Source: Stappia sp. TSB10P1A (GTDB lineage Bacteria > Pseudomonadota > Alphaproteobacteria > Rhizobiales > Stappiaceae). Taken from it: 64,000 nt of DNA. The position numbers were made by a program, and so were the translations under genes. The stretch lies in the NCBI RefSeq assembly GCF_900185725.1, contig NZ_FYAU01000029.1, positions 310,001-374,000 of the forward strand, written 5' to 3'. Position 1 is the stretch's first letter. Every line of letters starts with the position of its first letter. Below the pieces are notes generated by a model. It searched no databases. It was not told the origin of the DNA and worked only from the letters and a program-made list of their open reading frames with translations. This document shows, in pieces, positions 1-6,482 of this stretch.

Positions 1-1
1 C

Positions 2-487
2 GTTGAAGCAGGTCGGACCGGAGGCAAGGCCGATCACTTTCCAATACAGCATGAGGCCGAACGCGCCTACGCCGAGGATGTGGACTATGGTGCCGAGAAA
101 CCGCTGCTAATTGACCCTTGTGTCGCTCACGAGCCGGAACTCATCACCTTTAAAGAGGATGGCGAAGCCATGCCACGTTTCCCGGAGGACCAAGCGTATA
201 AGCACGGCAAGGCCGCGAGGTCGATCGAACTCTATAGCATCAACCATTCGGAGTTCGTGACGGCCCGGCTAGAACTAAGGGATCGCATCGAGAAGCTTAA
301 GAGGGACGCGAAACGTTTCTTTGCCAAGCTGGAAACCGGCGACGCGGATCATGAGAACGGATATGCGAGCGCCATCGCAGAATTGGCCCGGCTCCGCTCT
401 GCGCCAGCCCCGTTTTCAGCTTTCTGTGCCGCCATGATTGAACCTTCTTCACATGAAGACTATCTATTTGGGTTGCGGCATGCCTAA
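2..487 (+). CDS. HNH endonuclease-like protein, C-terminal part (5' end outside window)
   Basis: The frame is open from the first bases of the window, so only the C-terminal part (about 161 residues) is seen; a GTG at 80 is probably internal. The segment PLLIDPCVAHEPE, followed by ITFKEDGEA and then GKAARSIELYSINHSEFVTAR, matches the stretch that follows the HNH motif in the TIGR02646/PtuB-type nucleases that accompany an AAA ATPase in Septu and some retron systems (family pattern recalled, not searched). The HNH catalytic residues would lie upstream and are not visible. If correct, the partner ATPase gene should lie just left of the window. Lower GC than the core genes fits an accessory defence cargo. 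It could also be another HNH family protein. Confidence 0.5.
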   Translation, partial: VEAGRTGGKADHFPIQHEAERAYAEDVDYGAEKPLLIDPCVAHEPELITFKEDGEAMPRFPEDQAYKHGKAARSIELYSINHSEFVTARLELRDRIEKLKRDAKRFFAKLETGDADHENGYASAIAELARLRSAPAPFSAFCAAMIEPSSHEDYLFGLRHA

Positions 488-774
488 GTTCCCTGCGCGG
501 TGGGAGTGTGCTGAGCGCTAATCGCGTGGAGTTGCACGTAGTCATCATCATGGGCGGCAAGGCACGACCATGATACTTCTTACCTTCCAAAAAAAATTAA
601 CATATCGGAGTGGCCCAGCGGAAAGGAGGCATACCGCGAGCGCATAGTTTGAAAGTCTGCTTATTCAATTTTGCCTTCCGAAAGACGACCGTCTCTGAAT
701 GGCCCCGCTTGAGCCGAAAGCAAGTGCTGAATGAATGGCAAGTTTCGAGTGCCCTGAAGTCCGGTGTGAAAGGC
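488..774. other. intergenic, no gene recognised
   Basis: Mixed-composition stretch between the HNH-like gene and the resolvase remnant. A forward open frame running from 610 to 981 gives a peptide with no recognisable features; its 3' half overlaps the resolvase remnant on the other strand and the end of higA, so it is treated as spurious. No RNA gene or clear repeat is seen. Confidence 0.5.
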
Positions 775-918
775 TCACTTGGGACCGGAAGCGGACGCCA
801 AACAGAATTCGTAATTCTCTTTCAATTGCCGACCTGTCGCCTCACGCTCTCGCTTGAGTGTCCCTGCAAGCGTCCAGCGGGCCACACCAAGAGTGCGGGC
901 CGCCGCCGCGCTGCTCGG
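775..918 (-). pseudogene. remnant of a serine resolvase C-terminus
   Basis: Read on the minus strand, this stretch encodes about 47 residues that begin SSAAAARTLGVARWTLAGTL and end at a TGA at 775-777. It is nearly the same as the C-terminal helix-turn-helix end of the complete resolvase at 1758-2351, which reads SASAAARTLGVARWTLVRTL. The catalytic N-terminal part is missing and there is no start codon in frame. The fragment directly follows the higA stop codon, so higBA lies between a resolvase fragment and an intact resolvase. It is either the residue of a second resolvase gene or an unequal duplication. Confidence 0.75.
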
Positions 919-920
919 TG

Positions 921-1208
921 TTACGGCGTCGTCGCATGCTCGAGGCTGATCCTCAGCCGCGACCCCGTCGCCGCCGCATAGCGCTGCAGGGCCTTCATCG
1001 ACGGGCTGACGCGGCCGCTTTCCAGCTTGGCGATATAGGACTGCGAGGTCTGCATCTTCCGGGCAACCTCTTCCTGAGTCATATCCGCCTCGGCGCGGGC
1101 GCGGATCAGCGCCTCGGCAATCGAAAACTCTTCCGCCAGGGCTTCGTACTCGGCGCGCACATCGGGGCGCTCCAGTAACGTCTTTTTCAGCTCATTCAGC
1201 TTCGTCAT
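921..1208 (-). CDS. higA: HigA-type antitoxin, XRE family
   Basis: A 95-residue protein with an XRE helix-turn-helix at about residues 43-80 (MTQEEVARKMQTSQSYIAKL followed by ESGRVSP). It is the antitoxin and probable autorepressor of a type II toxin-antitoxin pair; its start codon overlaps the toxin stop as ATGA (1205-1208), the toxin-first order typical of higBA. Position between a resolvase and a resolvase remnant indicates mobile cargo. The HigA name is by family and gene order; the exact subfamily is not proven. Confidence 0.85.
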   Translation of the reverse strand: MTKLNELKKTLLERPDVRAEYEALAEEFSIAEALIRARAEADMTQEEVARKMQTSQSYIAKLESGRVSPSMKALQRYAAATGSRLRISLEHATTP

Positions 1209-1525
1209 GTCACGTCCTCCGCCCGCTTCAAGGCGAGCTCAATCTCACGGCGCGGGGTCTTCTGCGTCTTCTTGGCAAACACCCGGACCACGACCACCCG
1301 CTTTGGTCTTGCCACCACATAAAGGGCGCGGGAAACGCCATCTCTGCCCTTCATCCGGATTTCCCAGAGCGGGCCTTCCAGATGCTTCACATGGGGTTCG
1401 CGAACGCGCTCCAGACCCAGCGACTGGATCAACTCGCCAATCCGCAGGAACTTGGCGATCTGATCGGCCGGGAGCGCTTCCAGCTCCGCATCGACCGTCG
1501 CGTTAAGCGTTTCAACAGTCCACAT
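1205..1525 (-). CDS. higB: HigB/RelE-like toxin (phage Gp49-like family)
   Basis: A roughly 106-residue basic protein, predicted ribosome-dependent mRNA interferase of the RelE/HigB superfamily. It carries the family signature HLEGPLWEIRMKGRDGVSRA, then YVVARPKRVVVVRVFAKKTQ and a TPRREIELA tail. The frame is open 11 codons further upstream (to 1558), but ATG at 1525 is preferred because the only good promoter ends just ahead of it and homologues start near MWTVE. It is followed by higA with a 4-bp overlap. The antitoxin presumably neutralises it by direct binding. Confidence 0.82.
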   Translation of the reverse strand: MWTVETLNATVDAELEALPADQIAKFLRIGELIQSLGLERVREPHVKHLEGPLWEIRMKGRDGVSRALYVVARPKRVVVVRVFAKKTQKTPRREIELALKRAEDVT

Positions 1526-1558
1526 GATCAATATATCAAATCTGACATGATTTTGCAA
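1526..1558 (-). promoter_or_regulatory. sigma70-like promoter and operator candidate of higBA
   Basis: On the minus strand a -35 TTGCAA (1553-1558) and a -10 TATATT (1530-1535) are separated by exactly 17 bp. The -10 ends only four bases before the ATG at 1525, so transcription would begin at or next to the start codon and the mRNA would be leaderless or nearly so. The 14-bp stretch TGATCAATATATCA overlapping the -10 is an imperfect palindrome and could be the HigA operator. Confidence 0.55.
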
Positions 1559-1757
1559 TCATAACGGTTCTTCCCGCTGGTCGTGCGGTCCCGTTCCGAT
1601 AGAGCGGCACCAAGATCGGGGACGGCCATTCTACCGCGCGTGGACCGGGTAAGAATGTGCCGTTCCCTGACGTCTGCGAATGCGCTGCCGGGCGAGGATT
1701 TTAAGCGTGTTCTCATACGGTTAAGGCTAGCGGATTCGGCTGCTTTCCACCAGTCGT

Positions 1758-2351
1758 TCAACACGAAGCGACTACCGCCTCCTGCCGCCGCAGGGTGCGC
1801 ACGAGCGTCCAGCGGGCCACGCCGAGGGTGCGCGCTGCCGCACTTGCCGATAAACCCTTCTGCTCGATCAGGTGCCGCGCCTTGCGGATATCGCGCTGGC
1901 TTAAGGCGGGAGGCCGCCCGATCCGCGCGCCGCGCTTGCGCGCGGCAGCCATCCCCTCGCGGGTGCGCTGCGACAGTGTCCGCCGCTCGAACTCGGCCAG
2001 GGCCGAGATCATCGTGTAGACGAAGATGCCTGCCGGTGTGGACGTGTCGATGTTGAGATTAGCGATGCGGAAATGCACCCCGCGCGCCCGCAGCGCCTCG
2101 GCATGGGTGAGTGCATCGACCACCGAACGAAAAGCCCGGTCGAGATCCCACACCACCAGCGTGTCGCCGGGAGAGAGGCGCGCCAGCACCTTGTCGAGGA
2201 CGGGCCGGCTGTGGCCGCAGGCGGAGACGGTCTCGATATGGAGCTCGTCGCAGAACTGGCGCAGGCCCTCGACCTGGCGGTCATGGCGCTGCTCGGAGGT
2301 GGACACGCGGATGTATGCGATCTTTTTGTTCTTTTTCAATGGCTTGCTCAC
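1758..2351 (-). CDS. serine recombinase / resolvase
   Basis: A 197-residue site-specific recombinase of the resolvase/invertase family. The nucleophile is Ser17 in YIRVSTSEQ, followed by the arginine-rich RHDRQ; the second active-site block VWDLDRAFRS lies at 68-76 and the E-helix segment ALAEFERRTLSQRTREGM at about 117-134. The C-terminal Hin-type HTH covers about 145-190. Start is a GTG. It faces higBA and probably belongs to a Tn3-like or IS607-unrelated small mobile unit whose ends are not recognised. A fragment of a close relative lies at 775-918. Expected role: resolution or inversion at a res site in the adjoining AT-rich region. Confidence 0.9.
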   Translation of the reverse strand: MSKPLKKNKKIAYIRVSTSEQRHDRQVEGLRQFCDELHIETVSACGHSRPVLDKVLARLSPGDTLVVWDLDRAFRSVVDALTHAEALRARGVHFRIANLNIDTSTPAGIFVYTMISALAEFERRTLSQRTREGMAAARKRGARIGRPPALSQRDIRKARHLIEQKGLSASAAARTLGVARWTLVRTLRRQEAVVASC

Positions 2352-2446
2352 TTCCCGTCTGTCTCGAAACCGTCCCCTATTGCTCCTGCCGCCGTGCCTG
2401 GCGGGTGTGATCGGTCACAGGCTCTCAAGGCCCTGATTTCTATAAA

Positions 2447-2481
2447 AGTATACCAAATTTTGGGCGTATTATTCAAATAAT
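2447..2481 (-). promoter_or_regulatory. resolvase promoter and possible res/operator palindrome
   Basis: Within an AT-rich island (about 2435-2490) the minus strand shows -35 TTGAAT (2471-2476), an 18-bp spacer and -10 TATACT (2447-2452). A perfect palindrome ATTATT-CA-AATAAT (2468-2481) covers the -35, so resolvase binding there could autoregulate it. The region also lies directly upstream of the forward gene at 2499. Confidence 0.5.
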
Positions 2482-2498
2482 CACAAAACGGGACGGTT

Positions 2499-2870
2499 TT
2501 GAGCGGTATTGGAAAAGTAACAAGAGGTTTGAAGGCAGGTCTTTCCGGAGTCTTGTTCTTTCTCGCGACTGGTGTTCATCCGAGCTACGCCACCAACATG
2601 ACGGCGGGTGTCGTCATGGAGAAAATGCCTGCCCGCGAGCGCGCCGCCTTTGTCATGGGGATTGTCGAAGGACTGGCCTATGCCCGGTTCCGAAAGGACA
2701 CAATTGCTGCCGGGTCCAAGGACGAACGCGGCATGACCTGCATCTATGACTGGTTCTACAAGGACACCGCCGTGTCGTTTGCGCGTGTCGATGCCGTGTT
2801 TCGGCAGCACACAGGGCATTTCCCCTCGACGTTGCTGGCGGTCATGGTGAAGGAGGCATGCGGCGAATGA
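2499..2870 (+). CDS. small exported protein of unknown function
   Basis: A 123-residue protein starting with TTG (a second in-frame TTG at 2529 is possible). It has a signal peptide ending near PSYA (about residues 10-31) and a mature domain with MPARERAAFVMGIVEGLAYARF and GMTCIYDWFYKD, two cysteines (in MTCIYD and near the end in EACGE) that may form a disulfide. Proteins of this look occur near mobilization genes of Rhizobiales, but I do not know a function. It is probably coupled to the next gene, which starts 13 bp before its stop codon. Confidence 0.6.
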   Translation: MSGIGKVTRGLKAGLSGVLFFLATGVHPSYATNMTAGVVMEKMPARERAAFVMGIVEGLAYARFRKDTIAAGSKDERGMTCIYDWFYKDTAVSFARVDAVFRQHTGHFPSTLLAVMVKEACGE

Positions 2871-3598
2871 TGCATCCGCCTGGCATTGGTGATCTCGGTC
2901 GCGTCTTCCGCACAAGCGCCGGACTTGCCGCGCACTTGCGGGCGTTCCAACGCCAGCAGGAAGAAGAGCGTCTGCGCCGCGACCGCCGTCAGGATGCGCA
3001 GGGCGATGAAGCCGAGTTGATGGACTTTGCCATGGTGATGGTCTCCGCCAGCGAGATGGAGACATTCCGCGTTGAACTCGACAGCTATGACACCGCCACC
3101 ATTGCGGCGCTTCAGGAGAATGAGCGGAACCTGATGCAGGCGCGCGAGCGACTGGATGAGCTGTTCGCCAAGGCCCACGTACTCCCCGACGGTCGCCGCG
3201 TGTTTAAGACAGAAGACGGACTGCGCGTGTTCGACGAACATGGCCAGGAACTGTCCGACACCACCATTCATCCAACTGAGATTGACGACAAGCGTCCGCG
3301 TTGGGAAACGGCACGGGACGCGATCGATCAGTATGAAGCGCTGACGCAGGAGCGCGAGGCTATCCTCACTTACCAGCAGAAGCTGGACGCAGCGCGCGAG
3401 CGGATCGATGCGGGCGAGATCTCACGCGAGGAGTTCGACGAGCTGCGTGACGAGCTGAAGACCGCCATGCCCGAAGCCGTGCGCGCGCAAGCTCCAGAGC
3501 TTGCATCCGAGATCGCGATGGACACAGACCTTGCCATCGAGGACGACATGATCCCGTCCTCCTTTACACCTGCCTCCATCCCCGGCCTTACCCGATAG
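2858..3598 (+). CDS. conserved hypothetical coiled-coil protein
   Basis: A 246-residue, highly charged protein without signal peptide or membrane segment. Long glutamate/arginine-rich helices (about residues 28-50, 80-110 and 155-205) suggest coiled coils; a short beta-rich segment GRRVFKTEDGLRVFDEHGQE sits at about 110-130. The start overlaps the preceding exported-protein gene by 13 bp, so the two are likely translated together; an ATG at 2867 is an alternative start. I do not recognise the family. The location among toxin-antitoxin and mobilization genes suggests element-borne cargo or a transfer accessory role, which is inference only. Confidence 0.6.
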   Translation: MRRMMHPPGIGDLGRVFRTSAGLAAHLRAFQRQQEEERLRRDRRQDAQGDEAELMDFAMVMVSASEMETFRVELDSYDTATIAALQENERNLMQARERLDELFAKAHVLPDGRRVFKTEDGLRVFDEHGQELSDTTIHPTEIDDKRPRWETARDAIDQYEALTQEREAILTYQQKLDAARERIDAGEISREEFDELRDELKTAMPEAVRAQAPELASEIAMDTDLAIEDDMIPSSFTPASIPGLTR

Positions 3599-3645
3599 AG
3601 GCGGCGGGCGGTCGTATGAGGACCTGCGTAATGTTGGTCGAGACG

Positions 3646-3682
3646 ATCAGAATTGTCGTGACATTGTCTGGCAAATTCTGAT
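3646..3682 (+). promoter_or_regulatory. inverted repeat upstream of the DUF1778/GNAT operon
   Basis: Perfect 9-bp arms ATCAGAATT (3646-3654) and AATTCTGAT (3674-3682) lie 22 bp before the antitoxin start; between them is a second small palindrome GACATTGTC (3660-3668). Ribbon-helix-helix antitoxins of this family repress their own operon, so this is a candidate operator. Confidence 0.55.
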
Positions 3683-3704
3683 AAGGTGAACATAAGAGGC
3701 TGAC

Positions 3705-3995
3705 ATGACCACACGCACCACCCGATCCGAAAAGCTCGACCTGCGCCTGACGCCGGAGGCCAAGCGCATATTGATGGCGGCGGCCGCCGCCGAACGGCGC
3801 ACGGTCAGCGACTATGTGTTGCAAAGCGCCCTTGGCCATGCCGAGGAGACGCTCGCCGACCGCCGCCAGTTCGGGCTCGACAGCGCGCGCTGGGAAGCCT
3901 TCCAGAGCGCGCTCGATGCGCCGGTGCGCGACATGCCGCGCATGCGCAGGCTGCTGAACGAGCCCGGCATCTTCTCCGGCAACGAACCGGCGTGA
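3705..3995 (+). CDS. DUF1778 ribbon-helix-helix antitoxin (TacA-like)
   Basis: A 96-residue protein. The N-terminal ribbon-helix-helix is at about residues 7-40 (SEKLDLRLTPEAKRILMAAA, then ERRTVSDYVLQSAL), followed by an extended C-terminus (SARWEAFQSALDAP) that in TacA/AtaR-type antitoxins wraps the acetyltransferase toxin. Stop overlaps the next start as GTGA. An inverted repeat just upstream fits autorepression. Confidence 0.88.
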   Translation: MTTRTTRSEKLDLRLTPEAKRILMAAAAAERRTVSDYVLQSALGHAEETLADRRQFGLDSARWEAFQSALDAPVRDMPRMRRLLNEPGIFSGNEPA

Positions 3996-4483
3996 CGGTC
4001 TTCCGCGTCGAGAAGCTGACACGACGCCACGCGGTCGACCCGTTCGACTGCGGCGAGCCGGCACTCAACCGCTTTCTGGCGCGCTTTGCCTTCCCCAATC
4101 AGCAGGCCAATGCCTCCCAGACCTATGTTGGCCTGGCGGATGACACTGTCATCGGCTTCTACGCGCTGGTCGTCGGCGAGGTCGCCCATGCCGAGGCGCC
4201 GGAGCGTCTGGTCAAGGGACTGGCCCGTCATCCGGTGCCGATCATGCTGCTCGCCCGGCTTGCCGTCGCGCGCGACTGGCAGGGCAAGGGCGTCGGCGCC
4301 GGCTTGTTGCGTGACGCGGTCCTGCGCACCCTGCAGGCCGCCGACATTGCCGGCATCCGGGCGCTTGCCGTGCATGCCAAGGACGATGCCGCCCGTGCCT
4401 TCTACCGGCGCTTCGATTTTGTCGAGTCCCCCACCGATCCGCTGCATCTCTTTGCCCTGATCAAGGACCTGCGCGGCCTGTAG
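3992..4483 (+). CDS. GNAT-fold toxin, tRNA acetyltransferase (TacT-like)
   Basis: A 163-residue GNAT protein starting with GTG inside the antitoxin stop. Family hallmarks: FDCGEPALNRFL (18-29), the acetyl-CoA loop ARDWQGKGVGAGLL (93-105) and the conserved tyrosine Tyr138 in AARAFYRRFDF. Known members acetylate the amino group of aminoacyl-tRNA and block translation; which tRNA this one targets cannot be read from sequence. Pairing with a DUF1778 antitoxin makes the toxin role likely rather than a metabolic acetyltransferase. Confidence 0.88.
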   Translation: MTVFRVEKLTRRHAVDPFDCGEPALNRFLARFAFPNQQANASQTYVGLADDTVIGFYALVVGEVAHAEAPERLVKGLARHPVPIMLLARLAVARDWQGKGVGAGLLRDAVLRTLQAADIAGIRALAVHAKDDAARAFYRRFDFVESPTDPLHLFALIKDLRGL

Positions 4484-4583
4484 ACCCAGCGCAGCACAAC
4501 GAGCGAACATCCACCGGAGCCTGCCTGTGAGTGGATTGGCGCTTTGTCTGGGCGGGGACTGACTGCTGTGGCAAGCTGGAGCC

Positions 4584-4760
4584 ATGACGGATCGATCCCA
4601 AAATCCCGACACGCCTGATCGCCCCCTCGATGCCGACGCCCGGCGCGCGGCGTGGAGAGCCGGGGTCCGCGAGGGAATCGAGGATGCCGACAAGGGCCGC
4701 TTCGTCACCGAGCAGGAAATTGCCGCCGTGCTCGGCAAATACGCGCAGGCCTGTCGTTGA
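4584..4760 (+). CDS. orphan antitoxin-like small protein (58 aa)
   Basis: A short ORF beginning MTDRSQNPDTP with a GGAG three bases before the ATG. The core WRAGVREGIEDADKGRFVTE then QEIAAVLGKYA resembles the C-terminal toxin-binding segment of ParD/RelB-type antitoxins. No toxin gene follows: the next 536 bp have no supported gene, so the partner may have been lost. It lies 100 bp after the GNAT toxin. Assignment as antitoxin is by resemblance only. Confidence 0.5.
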   Translation: MTDRSQNPDTPDRPLDADARRAAWRAGVREGIEDADKGRFVTEQEIAAVLGKYAQACR

Positions 4761-5296
4761 GCAACGCGGCGCTGCAGGTCCTGCCTCTCTACAGGCCTTG
4801 CCCGCAAAAATCGTCTCGCGCGTGCCCTCGGCCTGATCTCCCGCATTGCCACTGACCGCAACCGGCCTCACCACCTCGCTGGTGTTCCGGTCCCGATAGC
4901 ACCCACCCGAGCAGCGATGATGATGCCGCAACCGTCTCCGGGGCAGAGACGCGCTTCCCGTCGATCCGCAGTTCGTCCCTGGCGGTTCCAGCAGTGACAC
5001 CGTGAACGCCGCCATCTTCTGAGCTCGATCCGTTTCCCGCTCTCCTCCTACCGCCACTGTCCCCCGGGCCATGCCTCCTTGGTGCCCACCATTCTGGCCG
5101 CGCCGCCTGCGGCCTTTGCTGGCGGTCCTGGCAGGGGAGGAGCGTCCTTGCAACGGCATGCGCCGTCTTTCCGCTTCGCCCGCCCGCTCGCTGGCCGCTC
5201 CGCTCGCTCGGGGTGCAAGGGCGCGCCTCTCCCTGCCTCTCCGGACGCCGTCAGGCCGCAGTGGTCGCGGCCTCAACAGGCACAAGGAGATACATC
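4761..5296. other. long non-coding leader before ardC
   Basis: Over 500 bp with no supported gene on either strand; open frames here are GC-driven shadows. The stretch 5160-5240 is rich in short GC inverted segments (for example GCTCGCTGGCC and GCTCCGCTCGCTCGG). A long structured region in front of an antirestriction gene recalls the leading regions of conjugative elements, where promoters act on single-stranded entering DNA, but no specific site is identified. Confidence 0.35.
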
Positions 5297-6211
5297 ATGG
5301 CCCGTATTCAGAAGTTCGATGTCCACCAGGAGATCACCAACCGCATCGTCGACGCGCTCGAGAGCGCCGGCGCGTTCAGCCTGCCCTGGATCAGGAGCAA
5401 GGGCGGCTCAATGAAGCGCCCCGTCAACATCGCCTCCGGCAATCCCTACAACGGCGTCAACATCGTCTCGCTCTGGGTGGCCGCGCAGGTCCAGGACTAT
5501 CCCTCGCATCTGTGGGGCACCTATCGCCAGTGGCAGGCGCGCGGCGCGCAGGTGCGTCGCGGCGAGAAATCCTCGCTGGTGGTCTTCTACAAGACGCTGT
5601 CGGTCGAGGAGACCAACGAACAGACCGGCGAGAGCGAGCAGTCCGAGCGCTTCATGGCCCGCGCCAGCTTCGTCTTCAACGCCGCCCAGGTCGAGGGGCT
5701 CGATCTTGCCGCCGAGGAGCGGCCCTTGCCCAATGAGCCCGTCTTCGACCCGATCGCCCGCGCCGAGGCCTTCGCCAGGGCAACCGGCGCCAGCATCGAG
5801 GAAGGCGGAGACCGCGCCTGCTATATCCCGTCCGCCGACATGATCCGCATGCCAGAGCGTCGCCGCTTCACCGGCACCGCCACCACCTCACCGGCGGAGG
5901 GCTTCTACTCGACCCTGTGCCATGAACTGGTCCACTGGTCGGGCGCGCCGGACCGTCTCGACCGCAATCTCGTCGGCCGGTTCAATGCCGAGAGCTACGC
6001 CATGGAGGAGCTTGTCGCCGAGCTTGGCGCGGCCTTCCTGTGCGGCGATCTCGGCATCACGCCGGAGCCCCGTGCCGACCATGCCCAGTACATCGCCCAC
6101 TGGCTCAAGGTCCTCAAGGACGACAAGAAGGCTGTCTTCACCGCCGCCTCCAAAGCGTCCGAGGCCGCCAACTGGCTGATCGCGCGGGAGGCGGAACAGG
6201 CTGCGGCGTAG
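5297..6211 (+). CDS. ardC: ArdC-family antirestriction protein
   Basis: A 304-residue protein with the ArdC N-terminal ssDNA-binding domain (residues about 5-135; FDVHQEITNRIVDALE, SGNPYNGVNIVSLW, RRGEKSS) and a C-terminal metallopeptidase domain with HELVH at 209-213 and a downstream glutamate in YAMEELVAELGAA. The frame is open further upstream, but ATG 5297 has an AAGGAG ribosome site and matches the family N-terminus. ArdC proteins are carried by plasmids and integrative elements and protect the entering strand from host restriction. It supports the view that this region was acquired by conjugation. The gene runs convergent to the CBASS operon. Confidence 0.93.
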   Translation: MARIQKFDVHQEITNRIVDALESAGAFSLPWIRSKGGSMKRPVNIASGNPYNGVNIVSLWVAAQVQDYPSHLWGTYRQWQARGAQVRRGEKSSLVVFYKTLSVEETNEQTGESEQSERFMARASFVFNAAQVEGLDLAAEERPLPNEPVFDPIARAEAFARATGASIEEGGDRACYIPSADMIRMPERRRFTGTATTSPAEGFYSTLCHELVHWSGAPDRLDRNLVGRFNAESYAMEELVAELGAAFLCGDLGITPEPRADHAQYIAHWLKVLKDDKKAVFTAASKASEAANWLIAREAEQAAA

Positions 6212-6236
6212 CGTGGGTGTGAGGCTTCAAGGCCGG

Positions 6237-6267
6237 CCCCGGTCGCTCGATCACCGAGCGGCCGGGG
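6237..6267 (+). terminator. stem-loop after ardC
   Basis: A 13-bp stem (CCCCGGTCGCTCG / CGAGCGGCCGGGG, one G-T wobble) with a 5-base loop begins 26 bp after the ardC stop. There is no strong U run, so it may be a weak terminator or an mRNA-stabilising hairpin between convergent genes. Confidence 0.45.
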
Positions 6268-6482
6268 TAGCGTGTTCTGGTTGGGGTCGTGGGCGGCCTG
6301 TCGGCTCTTGGCGATAGGGCAGCGCGAACTGAACATTCGGATGCCTCCTTCCGTCGAGAGCATGATGCTCGTCGCCCCCTTCGGTTCAATCAAGAAGGCC
6401 CTCTCGATTCAGCTTTTGCTAAACGCGATCGACGAAGCGCTGTACCAGTTCATATTCGTTGTCCGCTTTTAGCCTGGACAAG
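6268..6482. other. intergenic between ardC and capV 3' ends
   Basis: No supported gene. A short forward frame from 6362 to 6472 encodes MMLVAPFGSIKKALSIQLLL and ends soon after; it has no neighbour in frame and may be a decayed fragment. Confidence 0.4.

Noticed and set aside
610-981. Forward open frame of 123 codons after the HNH-like gene
   Set aside because: It covers the antisense of the resolvase remnant and the higA end, has no ribosome site and shows no recognisable protein pattern.
1528-1764. Minus-strand open frame between the resolvase and higB
   Set aside because: No ribosome site or family pattern, and it runs over the higBA promoter; treated as non-coding.
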